DNA of 64,000 nt, from the NCBI RefSeq assembly GCF_002858715.1, contig NZ_PJZH01000002.1:394252-458251 (forward strand). Direction: 5' to 3'. How positions within the stretch are numbered: position 1 is the stretch's first letter; each line of letters begins with the position of its first letter. This DNA comes from Chimaeribacter coloradensis. Its GTDB lineage: Bacteria; Pseudomonadota; Gammaproteobacteria; Enterobacterales; Enterobacteriaceae. Below the pieces are notes generated by a model that searched no databases, was not told the DNA's origin, and saw only the letters and a program-made list of their open reading frames with translations. The position numbers were made by a program, and so were the translations under genes. Below, one piece after another: positions 1 to 8,745 of this stretch.

Positions 1-2
1 AC

Positions 3-473
3 GGGATCTCCGGGCAGGCGTGGAGCGAAACCATCCGCACCGACAGCGATCTGGAGTACCGCATCTATCCGCGCCTGATGGTGCTGGCGGAGCGCGCCTG
101 GCACCGCGCGGGCTGGGAGTTGCCTTACCAGCCCGGCCGCGAATACCAGGGCGGCAAAACCACCTTTGTTGACCGCGCCGCGCTGGCCGCAGACTGGCAG
201 CGCTTCGCCAACCTGATGGGGCAGCGTGAAATCGCCAGGCTTGACCGGCAGGGCGTGGCGTATCGCCTGCCGGTGCCGGGCGCGCGGATTGTCAACGGCC
301 GGCTGGAGGCGAACGTGGCGCTGCCCGGCCTCACCATCCAGTACTCGCAGGATGGCGTAACCTGGCAAAACTATCAGGCAGAGGCCAAACCGAACGTTGA
401 AAAAGGGGTCTGGGTACGCACCCTCAGCCCGGACGGCAAACGCAGCAGCCGCAGCGAGCAGGTCAGCCTGTAA
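3..473 (+). CDS. chb: Chitobiase (beta-N-acetylhexosaminidase), C-terminal part, cut by window start
   Basis: The open frame runs in from the left edge, so only about the last 156 residues are present. The first residues (GISGQAWSE) and the following EYRIYPRLMVLAERAWH match the end of the GH20 TIM barrel of bacterial chitobiases, which hydrolyse chitobiose to N-acetylglucosamine in the periplasm. The remainder, about 100 residues after the barrel, fits the C-terminal Ig-like domain of the Serratia chitobiase. In Serratia the chitoporin genes chiPQ and a chitobiase (ctb/chb) lie next to fur, which agrees with this position. The paralogue designation cannot be settled from the fragment. Confidence 0.85.
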   Translation, partial: GISGQAWSETIRTDSDLEYRIYPRLMVLAERAWHRAGWELPYQPGREYQGGKTTFVDRAALAADWQRFANLMGQREIARLDRQGVAYRLPVPGARIVNGRLEANVALPGLTIQYSQDGVTWQNYQAEAKPNVEKGVWVRTLSPDGKRSSRSEQVSL

Positions 474-505
474 CGGCCGGCCGTCGTATCGCATCCCTTC
501 AGCCC

Positions 506-531
506 AGCCCCGGTAAGTCGGGGCTTTTTTA
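506..531 (+). terminator. Rho-independent terminator after chitobiase
   Basis: Perfect 7-bp stem AGCCCCG (506-512) / CGGGGCT (519-525) with a 6-nt loop, followed by a run of T. It lies 33 bp after the chitobiase stop codon. Confidence 0.85.
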
Positions 532-590
532 TCGCCGCGCCTTTTTGTCACGGCTCGTCGGGGCAGGGGAAAGGGGCCGGAAAACAGGCG

Positions 591-616
591 AAAAAAAACC
601 GCATCAATGCGGTTTT
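591..616 (-). terminator. Rho-independent terminator of fur
   Basis: Stem AAAACCGCAT (595-604) / ATGCGGTTTT (607-616). Read on the minus strand it ends in a run of eight T (complement of 591-598), 40 bp past the fur stop codon. It faces the chitobiase terminator, so the two convergent units are insulated. Confidence 0.85.
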
Positions 617-657
617 ATGGTCAGCGGTCAGGAGCGCACCCGGCGCCCCGTGCAACC

Positions 658-1101
658 TTACTTCTCGTGCAATCCTTCGTTTTCGCGGCAGTCACCGGCT
701 TCACAATGGCCATAGAGGTAGAGGCTATGGTTGGTGAGCTTAATACCGTGTTTCTTGGCAATCTCACGCTGACGGATCTCAATGGATTCATCGCTGAATT
801 CGATCACTTTTCCGCAATCCAGGCAGATCAGGTGATCGTGGTGGTGCTGCTGAGTCAGTTCGAAAACAGACTTGCCGCCTTCAAAGTTGTGGCGGGTGAC
901 AATGCCGGCATCATCAAATTGGTTCAGCACGCGGTAAACCGTGGCCAGGCCAATCTCTTCGCCCATGTCGATCAGCTTCTTATAAAGGTCTTCCGCACTG
1001 ACGTGGTGGCAGGTCGGATCTTGTAACACTTCCAGGATCTTGAGTCGCGGAAGCGTGACTTTCAGGCCGGCCTTTTTTAATGCGGTGTTATTGTCAGTCA
1101 T
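658..1101 (-). CDS. fur: Ferric uptake regulator Fur
   Basis: Cytoplasmic Fe2+-responsive repressor of iron acquisition genes; homodimer that binds Fur boxes. The 147-residue product has the winged-helix N-terminal domain (to about residue 85), the HHHDH metal-binding motif at residues 86-90, and two cysteine pairs (C93/C96 and C133/C138); the first forms the structural zinc site in the family. Length equals that of enterobacterial Fur (148). The gene is downstream of fldA on the same strand, as in E. coli, with 308 bp between them that hold its own promoter. Confidence 0.98.
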   Translation of the reverse strand: MTDNNTALKKAGLKVTLPRLKILEVLQDPTCHHVSAEDLYKKLIDMGEEIGLATVYRVLNQFDDAGIVTRHNFEGGKSVFELTQQHHHDHLICLDCGKVIEFSDESIEIRQREIAKKHGIKLTNHSLYLYGHCEAGDCRENEGLHEK

Positions 1102-1409
1102 GCGGATTCTGTCCTGTTACTATGCTATTCACGTTAAGGCATACAGCCTATGACATCGGTCGGCGCAAAGGTTTTAGTTGCGTCTCATTATAGAACTGAG
1201 CCGCTCAAAATGAAAACGCCGCCTGCTTACCCTGCTTGCGTTGTGGTCGTTGCGGGCTACTTTTGCAACACGTTGATGGATAGGAAATACGCGGTGCCCA
1301 GTGTACCCCGATACTGGATAAAGTTACAAACTTGTAGCCAATATTTCGGTGCCGGGCAGGGGGAAACGGGCCCTTTTGGTTGAAAATCAACCGCCGGGGC
1401 CGGGGGGCA
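1102..1409 (-). promoter_or_regulatory. fldA-fur intergenic region with fur promoter
   Basis: This 308-bp gap holds no convincing protein gene longer than about 30 codons. On the minus strand a TATAAT -10 hexamer lies at 1187-1192, giving a leader of roughly 80 nt before the fur ATG. The leader keeps the E. coli-like elements GTATGCC and ACAGGACAGA ahead of the start. In E. coli this leader encodes the short peptide Uof, target of the sRNA RyhB; I cannot confirm an equivalent uof frame here. The -35 element is weak. Confidence 0.55.
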
Positions 1410-1937
1410 TTAACCGATGATTTCCGCCAGGCTCAGCTCCTGGGTAATCTGCTTCACCCACGCATCAACGCGTTCGTTGGTGAGTTCCGGTTGGCGGTCT
1501 TCATCAATCGCCAGGCCGATGAAGTGGGACTCATCTGCCAGCCCTTTGGAGGCTTCAAAGTGGTAGCCTTCGGTTGGCCAGTGGCCGACCAGCACCGCGC
1601 CGCGCGGTTCGATGATGTCACGCACGGTACCCATCGCATCACAGAAATACTCGGCGTAATCTTCCTGGTCGCCGCAGCCAAACAGCGCCACCAGTTTGCC
1701 CTCGAAATCGATCTCTTCCAGCGTCGGGAAGAAGTCATCCCAGTCACATTGCGCTTCGCCGTAGTACCAGGTCGGGATGCCCAGCAGCAGGATGTCGAAC
1801 TTTTCCAGATCTTCCTTGCTGCTTTTGGCGATGTCGTGCACCTCGGCAACATCGTTGCCCAGTTGCTTCTGGATCATTTTGGCGATGTTTTCCGTGTTTC
1901 CGGTATCGGACCCGAAGAAGATTCCCACTACGGCCAT
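1410..1937 (-). CDS. fldA: Flavodoxin 1
   Basis: Long-chain FMN flavodoxin, 175 residues, a soluble low-potential electron carrier that feeds enzymes such as pyruvate formate-lyase activase, biotin synthase and IspG/IspH. The phosphate-binding loop GSDTGNTE starts at residue 9, and the FMN-stacking loops (PTWYYGE and GCGDQEDYAEYFCDA) are in the usual places. Length and sequence match E. coli FldA (176). The start ATG is preceded by an AGAGAAG ribosome site. Next to fur, a position conserved across enterics. Confidence 0.98.
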   Translation of the reverse strand: MAVVGIFFGSDTGNTENIAKMIQKQLGNDVAEVHDIAKSSKEDLEKFDILLLGIPTWYYGEAQCDWDDFFPTLEEIDFEGKLVALFGCGDQEDYAEYFCDAMGTVRDIIEPRGAVLVGHWPTEGYHFEASKGLADESHFIGLAIDEDRQPELTNERVDAWVKQITQELSLAEIIG

Positions 1938-2226
1938 ATGCTTCTCTAACCTCTTGTTCTTAATTGATAAACCTGCCGCTGACAGGCACTGATGCCGTTG
2001 ATGATAGCAAAGTCACCGCCGGGTGAACATCATCACGCCGCCCGGCCCGCGTTCCGGGGGCCCGGTGAACCTGTGCAACAGCCAGAATGGGGAAATATTC
2101 TATCGGCCAAATAGCGCAGGTGTTATCGCCTTTGTGTGCTGACGGTTATTTCCCTGGGTTATCAAACGGCTGATTTCTGCCCCGGTTAACAGGTAATTTC
2201 CCTGCGTGAATATTTGCCACAAAGGC
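1938..2226. other. fldA / chemoreceptor divergent intergenic region
   Basis: Non-coding. It must hold the fldA promoter on the minus strand, but I could not pick a convincing hexamer pair. The receptor promoter is given separately. Repeated T-rich and CCCTG blocks (for example ATTTCCCTG at about 2149 and 2199) are visible, without a known meaning. Confidence 0.4.
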
Positions 2227-2253
2227 TAAACGTTACCCGTGCCATGCCGATAC
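2227..2253 (+). promoter_or_regulatory. Sigma-28 (FliA) flagellar-class promoter
   Basis: TAAA (2227-2230), a 15-nt spacer, then GCCGATAC (2246-2253): seven of eight bases of the enteric FliA -10 consensus GCCGATAA and the exact consensus spacing. It lies 137 bp upstream of the receptor start and points at it. Late flagellar and chemoreceptor genes of enterics use this promoter class. Confidence 0.85.
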
Positions 2254-2390
2254 CAGAAAAGTAGTGGGGGAAGCGTCCTTCACCTTATCCGGCAGGAACC
2301 CCCGTTTCTGTCTTATCAACCTTGGATCAGGGAGCACCTGCCCGGATCCATGTTGTTCAGCCTGAAACGCTCTGTTTCAAGAGAGGAAAT

Positions 2391-4043
2391 GTGCAGTTTT
2401 TAAAAAACATCACCATCCGTACCGCCCTGTTGTGGGTACTGGGTACATTTTGCGTCCTGTGGGGCGGGGTGGCGGCCTATACCGTCATCTCTCTGAATAA
2501 ACTCACTGACACCACCGAGGCCAGCGCGTTACTGGTACAGAACATTGATCTGATTAACCATGGCAACGATCAATATTTCCGTACTGTCACCCGCCTGGCG
2601 CGCGCAGTGGACAGCGTGGCCGCCAATGAGCCAAACCCCGATTTTGAGCCCGCCGCCAAGGCGCTGGCCAATTTGCAGGGTGCCTACAGCGACTTCAAAA
2701 AAATCGGCAATGCCGGCATTGATGCTGACGTGGTCAGGCAGGTCACCGAGGATTGGGAAGCGCTGATCGAGCAGGGCGTCCGCCCGCTCTATCAGGCGGC
2801 GAAAAGCGGCGACATGGCGGGCTACCGCCAGCTGGCCAAAGTCACTGTCCCGGTACTGAGCCGCCAGTTCTCGGTCTCCAACACCCGTTATACCAAACAG
2901 GCCTCTGCGAAGATCGATGCCTCCAAAGTGGATTTCCACAACATCGCCTCGACCAGCAAAGTGATCCTGATTACGGCGCTGACCTTCGGCATCCTGCTGC
3001 TGCTTGCCACTGACCGCTATCTGGCGATGGCGCTGGTGAAACCGCTGGGCATCCTGCAGGCACAGTTTGCCGCGATTGCCAACGGCAACCTGGGCAAGGA
3101 GCTGCACGATTTCGGCAACAACTGCGTCGGTAAACTGATCCCGCCGCTGCGCGACATGCAGAACAGCCTGGCCACCACCGTGACAACGATCCGCACCTGT
3201 TCCGACAACATCTATCAGGGTGCGTCTGAAATCTCTGCGGGCAACAACGATCTCTCCTCACGCACCGAAGAGCAGGCCTCGGCGCTGGAAGAGACCGCCG
3301 CCAGCATGGAACAGCTCACCGCCACGGTGAAACACAACGCCGACAACGCGCACCACGCCAGCCAGCTGGCCAGCACCGCCTCTGTCACCGCCCAGAAAGG
3401 CGGGCAGATTGTGGCTGACGTCGTCCGCACCATGCAGGAGATCTCCGGCAGCTCGAAGAAGATCGCTGAAATCACCACCGTGATTAACAGCATCGCCTTC
3501 CAGACCAACATCCTGGCACTGAACGCCGCGGTAGAGGCTGCCCGTGCCGGTGAGCAGGGGCGTGGGTTTGCCGTGGTCGCCAGCGAAGTGCGCAACCTGG
3601 CGCAGCGCAGTGCCCAGGCGGCGAAAGAGATTGAAAACCTGATCAGCGAATCGGTCACCCGGGTGGACAGCGGCTCCAGACTGGTGGAGAGCGCCGGCCA
3701 GACGATGGGGGACATCGTCCAGTCCATTACCCACGTCACGAACATTATGGGGGAGATCGCCTCCGCGTCTGACGAGCAAAGCAAAGGCATCAGCCAGGTC
3801 GCGCTGGCGGTCACGGAGATGGACAGCGTCACCCAGCAGAACGCCGCGCTGGTGGAGCAGGCCTCTCAGGCTGCCCTGTCCCTGGAGGAGCAGGCCGCGG
3901 TGCTGAACCAGACCGTCGCCACCTTTACCCTGCGTGACGGCGTGGTGCGCGCCCCGGCGGCGGTCGCTGCGCCGGTGAAAAGCGTGGCCGCGGTCAGCGC
4001 CCGCACCCCGGCGTCCGCTCAGGATAACTGGGAAACCTTTTAA
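2391..4043 (+). CDS. Methyl-accepting chemotaxis protein
   Basis: Inner-membrane chemoreceptor, 550 residues from GTG 2391. That start has a GAGAGGAA ribosome site 2-3 nt upstream and puts the first membrane segment at about residues 10-30; an upstream in-frame ATG at 2322 has no such support. Order: TM1, periplasmic four-helix ligand domain (about 31-190), TM2 (about 191-212), HAMP, then the coiled-coil signalling domain with the hairpin tip [20 protein letters not shown]. It ends in NWETF, the pentapeptide that tethers CheR and CheB in high-abundance receptors such as Tsr and Tar. Ligand unknown. It stands between fldA and ybfE, which are adjacent in E. coli. Confidence 0.95.
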   Translation: MQFLKNITIRTALLWVLGTFCVLWGGVAAYTVISLNKLTDTTEASALLVQNIDLINHGNDQYFRTVTRLARAVDSVAANEPNPDFEPAAKALANLQGAYSDFKKIGNAGIDADVVRQVTEDWEALIEQGVRPLYQAAKSGDMAGYRQLAKVTVPVLSRQFSVSNTRYTKQASAKIDASKVDFHNIASTSKVILITALTFGILLLLATDRYLAMALVKPLGILQAQFAAIANGNLGKELHDFGNNCVGKLIPPLRDMQNSLATTVTTIRTCSDNIYQGASEISAGNNDLSSRTEEQASALEETAASMEQLTATVKHNADNAHHASQLASTASVTAQKGGQIVADVVRTMQEISGSSKKIAEITTVINSIAFQTNILALNAAVEAARAGEQGRGFAVVASEVRNLAQRSAQAAKEIENLISESVTRVDSGSRLVESAGQTMGDIVQSITHVTNIMGEIASASDEQSKGISQVALAVTEMDSVTQQNAALVEQASQAALSLEEQAAVLNQTVATFTLRDGVVRAPAAVAAPVKSVAAVSARTPASAQDNWETF

Positions 4044-4070
4044 TCGCCGCTGACACCGGCCTTCCAAAAC

Positions 4071-4105
4071 AAAACCGGTGGTGAACAGGGTTCACCACCG
4101 GTTTT
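4071..4105. terminator. Bidirectional terminator between chemoreceptor and ybfE
   Basis: A perfect 16-bp inverted repeat, arms 4071-4086 and 4090-4105 (AAAACCGGTGGTGAAC and its complement), with a 3-nt loop. T runs flank both sides, so it can serve the receptor gene on the plus strand and ybfE on the minus strand. Confidence 0.9.
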
Positions 4106-4134
4106 GGGAGGGGCAGGGCGCAAACAACAGGCCG

Positions 4135-4422
4135 TCAGGATTCAGCCTGTTGTTTGCGCAACTGTTCCAGCAACATCTGCTCAATCAGTTCGCTGCGGCT
4201 GATGTTCTGCTGCTCAGCGAGCTTATTGAGCGCATCCACCGCGTCCGCATTGATTTTCAACTCCACCCGCCGCAAGCCGCGAACTTTATCGCGCCGTAAT
4301 TGATTCCGCTTATTAATTCTCAGCTGTTCATCACGGGAGAGCGGGTTGGTTTTGGGGCGGCCCGGGCGACGGTCATCTGCGAACAGATCCAGCGTGGTGC
4401 GATCCGTTTGTTCTTTTGCCAT
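4135..4422 (-). CDS. ybfE: YbfE, LexA-regulated small DNA-binding-like protein
   Basis: 95-residue protein matching E. coli YbfE (MAKEQTDRTTLDLFADDRRP start, then a basic RINKRNQLRRDKVRG stretch and a C-terminal segment, ADAVDALNKLAEQQNISRSELI, typical of ribbon-helix-helix proteins). In E. coli it is an SOS gene of unknown biochemical role. I looked for a LexA box (CTGT-N8-ACAG) in the 316 bp upstream and saw none, so SOS control is not supported here by sequence. Function unknown. Confidence 0.9.
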   Translation of the reverse strand: MAKEQTDRTTLDLFADDRRPGRPKTNPLSRDEQLRINKRNQLRRDKVRGLRRVELKINADAVDALNKLAEQQNISRSELIEQMLLEQLRKQQAES

Positions 4423-4738
4423 ATAGGTAGCGGTACAACTAAGGGATAAACATCTGCCTGCGCCAGCGCAGCCGGATGGCTCGGTGAATATACGTTCAGG
4501 TTAATCAACCTTAAACCCACATTACCCCGTTGCGCAGCAGGGCGCGGACGGCGGCAAAACAATAGCGCGCCATAATACCCCAGCCCGCGCCGCCGGAACA
4601 ATGGCTAACTGCCTGTCCCGGCTCATCTGTTGGCGTTTTACTCCCCTTTTTCATTTTGTGCGGCAGGCCGCGGCTTGCGGCGCATTCCACCCGAAAACCT
4701 GACAAAATGCGCGGTTTCTCACTCGGGGTTATAGATAA
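4423..4738. other. ybfE / SYLF lipoprotein divergent intergenic region
   Basis: 316 bp without a gene. It must carry the promoters of ybfE (minus) and the lipoprotein (plus). No LexA box, strong hairpin or clear promoter pair stood out. An AT-rich patch begins just before the lipoprotein start. Confidence 0.4.
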
Positions 4739-5335
4739 ATGTTTGATATAGTTAAATTTAAATCATTAATCTGGATTATTTTTATGCTGATGGTGGCCGG
4801 GTGCGGGGCCAAAGGCGATAACCCGGCCGAACAGCGCCGGTCTATCCACACCCTGCAAAAAACCACGCTGGACGAGGTGCGCGCCCGCTATCCGGAGGCG
4901 GGCAAGGCGCTGCAACGCGCGGCCGGTTACGGCGTCTTTGCCCTGCAAAGCAATAAAATCATGGTGGTGGGGGTCGGCAACGGCTATGGCGTGGTGCATG
5001 ACAACCAGAGCGGCAAAGAGACCTACATGAAAGTGGCTCAGGCAGGCACCGGGGTGGGGCTGGGCATCAATCAGGTTCGTTTTCTGCTGGTGTTCCCGAC
5101 GGCGAAAAGCCTGAGCGACTTCACCGAACATGGCCTGATGCTGAGCGCGGACACCCACGCCTCAGCCAAGTATAAAGACAAGGGCGGCGCGACCCCCAGC
5201 CGCACGCTGGACGCCGCGCCCGCCGGGGACAACGCCCTCTCCGGCGTTCGTATCTATCAGCTCACCGACAACGGCCTCTCCGCCCAGGCGATGATCTACG
5301 GCTACAAATACTGGCCGGATGACGCCCTGAATTAA
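4739..5335 (+). CDS. SYLF-domain (YSC84-like) lipoprotein
   Basis: 198-residue protein with an N-terminal hydrophobic signal and lipobox LMVAGC (cysteine at about residue 22), so it is predicted to be lipidated at the inner or outer membrane. The mature part has SYLF/YSC84-type features: a YPEAGKALQRAAGYGVF segment, then glycine-rich GNGYGVVHD, and TGVGLGINQVRFLLVF. SYLF domains bind phosphoinositide lipids in eukaryotes; the bacterial role is not established. It lies convergent with ybfF, 3 bp apart, and interrupts the E. coli order ybfF-ybfE. Alternative: an uncharacterised lipoprotein family related only by fold. Confidence 0.75.
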   Translation: MFDIVKFKSLIWIIFMLMVAGCGAKGDNPAEQRRSIHTLQKTTLDEVRARYPEAGKALQRAAGYGVFALQSNKIMVVGVGNGYGVVHDNQSGKETYMKVAQAGTGVGLGINQVRFLLVFPTAKSLSDFTEHGLMLSADTHASAKYKDKGGATPSRTLDAAPAGDNALSGVRIYQLTDNGLSAQAMIYGYKYWPDDALN

Positions 5336-5338
5336 GGG

Positions 5339-6118
5339 TTACGCCTCGCCAAGGAAACGGTTAATGGCGCGCAGCACCGCTTCAGGCTTCTCGGCGTGTA
5401 CCCAGTGGCCGGTGCCGGCCACCACATGGGCGCGCGCCTGCGGGAACTGGCGCGCGATCGCCTCCCGGTACTGCTCCTGCACATAGGGTGACAGCCCGCC
5501 GCGGATAAACAGCGCCGGGTGCGGCCAGGGCGGCACCGGCTCCCAGCCGGTGATGTGGGCGTACTGGTCCCATAACACCGGCACGTTGAAGCGCCACTCG
5601 CCTTCATGGAAGGATTTCAGCAGGAACTGGATCACCCCTTCCTCGTCCAGGTAATCACGCATGATCGCGGCAGCGGCGCTGCGTGCCGTTGCCCCGGCTT
5701 CGGTCACGGCGCGGATCGCGGCGAAAATCTCATCGTGGCGGCGGGTCTGGTAGTCCACCGGCGCGACATCAATCACCACCAGTTTGTCGATCTTCTCCCC
5801 GGCTACCGCCGTCAGCGCCATCGCCGCTTTGCCGCCCATCGAATGGCCGATAACAATCGCCCGCTCAATCGCCAGATCGTCCAGCAACTGCTTCAGATCC
5901 GCCGCCATCTCCGGGTACGTCATGCCCGGCGCGCGCGGCGACAGCCCGTGGTTGCGCATATCCACCTGCACCACCGGATGGCGTTCGCGCAGGTCACGCG
6001 CCAGCACACCGAGGTTGTCCAGGCTGCCGAACAGCCCGTGAATCAACACCACCGGCAGCGCACCGGCCGGTGAGTGGTCGGTTTGTAAGCGATAATTTAA
6101 TTTCATGGCAAAGTTCAT
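5339..6118 (-). CDS. ybfF: YbfF, alpha/beta-hydrolase esterase
   Basis: Soluble alpha/beta-hydrolase closely matching E. coli YbfF, an acyl-CoA/short-chain ester hydrolase in vitro. Visible are the oxyanion HGLFGSLDN motif, the nucleophile elbow GHSMGG, and the catalytic histidine in GTGHWVHAEKP. The start is uncertain: an AAGGAG site lies 13 nt before ATG 6118 (chosen), 1 nt before TTG 6130, while the E. coli protein begins at the residue equal to ATG 6106 (MKLNY). Divergent from seqA, as in E. coli. Confidence 0.95.
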   Translation of the reverse strand: MNFAMKLNYRLQTDHSPAGALPVVLIHGLFGSLDNLGVLARDLRERHPVVQVDMRNHGLSPRAPGMTYPEMAADLKQLLDDLAIERAIVIGHSMGGKAAMALTAVAGEKIDKLVVIDVAPVDYQTRRHDEIFAAIRAVTEAGATARSAAAAIMRDYLDEEGVIQFLLKSFHEGEWRFNVPVLWDQYAHITGWEPVPPWPHPALFIRGGLSPYVQEQYREAIARQFPQARAHVVAGTGHWVHAEKPEAVLRAINRFLGEA

Positions 6119-6321
6119 ACTGAGAGACAATCTCCTTAGGTTATCATGAGATATAAATCTGGATCTTCCCGTGATTGAAAGATGACGAAGCCCCCGCCGG
6201 GCGGCGCGATTAGGTAATAGTCTGCATTTTTGGCTGAGGCCGCAGGAACCTGTTCGCGAAACCGGATTAGCTTGTATACTCTTTTCGATTGAATTAAGTA
6301 GAAAAACAGTACTGGATAAAG

Positions 6322-6906
6322 ATGAAAACTATTGAGGTTGACGAAGAGCTCTATCGTTATATCGCGAGCCACACCCAGCATATTGGTGAGAGCGCGTCCG
6401 ACATTCTGCGTCGCATGCTGAAGTTTACGCCGGGCCAGCAGGCCGTGCGCGCGGCCCCGGCCGCGGTTGCCCAGTCGATGCAGGCCCGCGCCGAGCCGCA
6501 GCAGGCCGTGCCGGTTGCACCTTCCGTGACCGCCCCGGCCGCTGCGCAACAGCCGCGTGACAAAGTCCGGGCGATGCGTGAGCTGCTGCTGTCGGATGAG
6601 TACGCCGAGCAGAACAAAGCGGTGAACCGCTTCATGCTGGTGTTGTCGACCTTATATAGTCTGGCGCCGCAGGAGTTCGCGGCGGCAACGGAAACCTTGC
6701 ACGGCCGCACGCGCACCTACTTTGCCGGCGACGAGCAAACCCTGCTCCAGGGCGGTAACCACACCAAGCCCAAACCTGTTCCGGGCACACCGTACTGGGT
6801 CATCACCAACACCAATACCGGCCGTAAACGCAGCATGATCGAAACCATCATGCAGGCGATGCAGTTCCCGGTGGAACTGACTGACAAAGTTTGCGGCACC
6901 ATTTAA
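6322..6906 (+). CDS. seqA: SeqA, negative modulator of replication initiation
   Basis: Binds hemimethylated GATC clusters and sequesters oriC after initiation. The 194-residue product starts MKTIEVDEELYRYIASHTQ, the conserved N-terminal oligomerisation domain; the C-terminal DNA-binding domain ends in the conserved ELTDKVCGTI. The linker (about residues 36-80) is rich in alanine, proline and glutamine and somewhat longer than in E. coli SeqA (181 residues). It is followed 23 bp later by pgm, the usual seqA-pgm operon. Confidence 0.98.
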   Translation: MKTIEVDEELYRYIASHTQHIGESASDILRRMLKFTPGQQAVRAAPAAVAQSMQARAEPQQAVPVAPSVTAPAAAQQPRDKVRAMRELLLSDEYAEQNKAVNRFMLVLSTLYSLAPQEFAAATETLHGRTRTYFAGDEQTLLQGGNHTKPKPVPGTPYWVITNTNTGRKRSMIETIMQAMQFPVELTDKVCGTI

Positions 6907-6929
6907 TTTAGCGAAAGGGAGAAGTGCCG

Positions 6930-8573
6930 GTGGCTAATCATCCACGTGCAGGGCAACCTGCTCAGCAGAGCGATTTGATTAATGTGGCACAGTTGACGTC
7001 GCAATATTACGTTTTGCGGCCGGAGCCGGGCAATGCGGCCCATGCGGTGAAGTTCGGGACGTCCGGGCACCGCGGCAGCGCCGGGCGTCACAGCTTTAAT
7101 GAAGCGCACATCCTGGCCATCGCCCAGGCGATTGCGGAAGTGCGTAAACAGCAGGGCACAACCGGCCCATGCTACGTGGGTAAGGATACGCACGCGCTCT
7201 CAGAGCCGGCCTTCATCTCTGTGCTGGAAGTGCTGACCGCCAACGGCGTGGACGTGATCGTCCAGCAGGATAACGGCTTCACCCCGACCCCGGCTGTCTC
7301 CAATGCCATTCTGGTGCACAACCAGAACGGCGGCGCGCAGGCGGACGGCATCGTGATTACGCCGTCCCACAACCCGCCGGAAGATGGCGGCATCAAATAC
7401 AACCCGCCAAACGGCGGCCCGGCCGACACCAACCTGACGTCAGTGATCGAAAAGCGCGCCAATGCGCTGCTGGCCGACGGCCTGAACGGTGTACAGCGCC
7501 AGTCGCTGGACAAAGCCTGGCAGAGCGGCCACCTGCATGAGAAAGATCTGGTTCAGCCGTACATTGAAGGCCTGACCTCGATCATCGACATGCCGGCCAT
7601 TCAGCGTGCGGGCCTGAAGCTGGGCGTTGACCCGCTCGGCGGCTCCGGCATCGCTTACTGGCAGCGCATCGCCGAGCATTACAAGCTCGACCTGACGCTG
7701 GTGAATGACGAAGTCGACCAGACCTTCCGCTTTATGCACCTGGACCACGACGGCATCATCCGCATGGACTGCTCCTCTGAGTCGGCGATGGCCGGTTTGC
7801 TGGCGCTGCGTGACAAGTTCGACCTGGCCTTTGCCAACGACCCGGACTACGACCGCCACGGCATCGTCACCCCGAAAGGGCTGATGAATCCGAACCATTA
7901 CCTGGCGGTGGCGATCCAGTACCTGTTCCAGCACCGCCCGCAGTGGGGCCAGGATGTGGCCGTGGGCAAAACGCTGGTCTCCAGCGCGATGATCGACCGC
8001 GTGGTGGCTGACCTGGGCCGCAAGCTGGTGGAAGTGCCGGTGGGCTTCAAATGGTTCGTGGATGGCCTCTATGATGGCAGCTTCGGTTTCGGTGGTGAAG
8101 AGAGCGCCGGGGCCTCGTTCCTGCGCTTCGACGGCACGCCGTGGTCCACCGACAAAGACGGCATCATCATGTGCCTGCTGGCCGCGGAGATCACCGCCGT
8201 GACCGGCAAAAACCCGCAGGCGCATTACGATGAGCTGGCGCAGCGTTTCGGCGCGCCGAGCTACAACCGCATCCAGGCCCCGGCCAGCCATGCGCAGAAA
8301 GCGGCGCTCTCCAAACTCTCCCCGGAGCAGGTGCAGGCTGACCAGCTGGCCGGTGACAAGATCACCGCCCGCCTGACGGCGGCACCGGGCAACGGGGCGT
8401 CCATCGGCGGCCTGAAAGTGATGACCGACAACGGCTGGTTTGCGGCGCGTCCGTCCGGCACGGAAGAGGCGTACAAAATCTACTGCGAGAGCTTCCTGGG
8501 TGCTGAGCACCGCGAGAAGATCGAGAAAGAAGCGGTCGACATCGTCAGTGAAGTGCTGGCCAACGCCAAATAA
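6930..8573 (+). CDS. pgm: Phosphoglucomutase (alpha-D-glucose phosphate-specific)
   Basis: Interconverts glucose-1-phosphate and glucose-6-phosphate in the cytoplasm, for glycogen, trehalose, galactose and UDP-glucose metabolism. The phosphoserine loop [11 protein letters not shown], the metal loop DPDYDRHG and the sugar loop [10 protein letters not shown] are all present. From GTG 6930 the protein is 547 residues and begins [16 protein letters not shown], aligning with E. coli Pgm. A GGGAG site sits about 8 nt upstream of this codon; GTG 6924 would be too close to it. Confidence 0.98.
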   Translation: MANHPRAGQPAQQSDLINVAQLTSQYYVLRPEPGNAAHAVKFGTSGHRGSAGRHSFNEAHILAIAQAIAEVRKQQGTTGPCYVGKDTHALSEPAFISVLEVLTANGVDVIVQQDNGFTPTPAVSNAILVHNQNGGAQADGIVITPSHNPPEDGGIKYNPPNGGPADTNLTSVIEKRANALLADGLNGVQRQSLDKAWQSGHLHEKDLVQPYIEGLTSIIDMPAIQRAGLKLGVDPLGGSGIAYWQRIAEHYKLDLTLVNDEVDQTFRFMHLDHDGIIRMDCSSESAMAGLLALRDKFDLAFANDPDYDRHGIVTPKGLMNPNHYLAVAIQYLFQHRPQWGQDVAVGKTLVSSAMIDRVVADLGRKLVEVPVGFKWFVDGLYDGSFGFGGEESAGASFLRFDGTPWSTDKDGIIMCLLAAEITAVTGKNPQAHYDELAQRFGAPSYNRIQAPASHAQKAALSKLSPEQVQADQLAGDKITARLTAAPGNGASIGGLKVMTDNGWFAARPSGTEEAYKIYCESFLGAEHREKIEKEAVDIVSEVLANAK

Positions 8574-8600
8574 CGGCCTTTCCCTTCCGGGTTCTGCTGA

Positions 8601-8629
8601 AAAAGCGCTGTGAAAACAGCGCTTTTTTT
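8601..8629 (+). terminator. Rho-independent terminator after pgm
   Basis: Stem AAAAGCGCTGT (8601-8611) / ACAGCGCTTTT (8616-8626) with loop GAAA, continuing into a T run. It closes the seqA-pgm unit. Confidence 0.9.
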
Positions 8630-8641
8630 ATGTCTGAAAAA

Positions 8642-8729
8642 TAGATATATCGGATTGCTAAAAAGCGCTTGCACAAAATCTGATCGCTCTCTATTTTAGA
8701 TATATCGAAACCAAATCGATATATCTAAA
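8642..8729 (+). promoter_or_regulatory. Promoter with three-half-site operator of the PadR regulator
   Basis: A perfect 14-bp inverted repeat TTTAGATATATCGA (8695-8708) / TCGATATATCTAAA (8716-8729) with a 7-nt spacer lies just before the regulator gene. A third copy of the core TAGATATATCG sits at 8642-8652, exactly 55 bp upstream of the copy at 8697-8707. A promoter with -35 TTGCAC (8669-8674), 17-nt spacer and -10 TATTTT (8692-8697) lies between them, so the left arm overlaps the -10. This layout predicts autorepression. Confidence 0.8.
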
Positions 8730-8745
8730 CCTAATGGAGAGATCT

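Noticed and set aside
607..1026. Plus-strand open frame opposite fur
   Set aside because: Lies entirely over the conserved fur gene and its terminator.
4423..4738. LexA box for ybfE
   Set aside because: No CTGT-N8-ACAG found upstream of ybfE on either strand.
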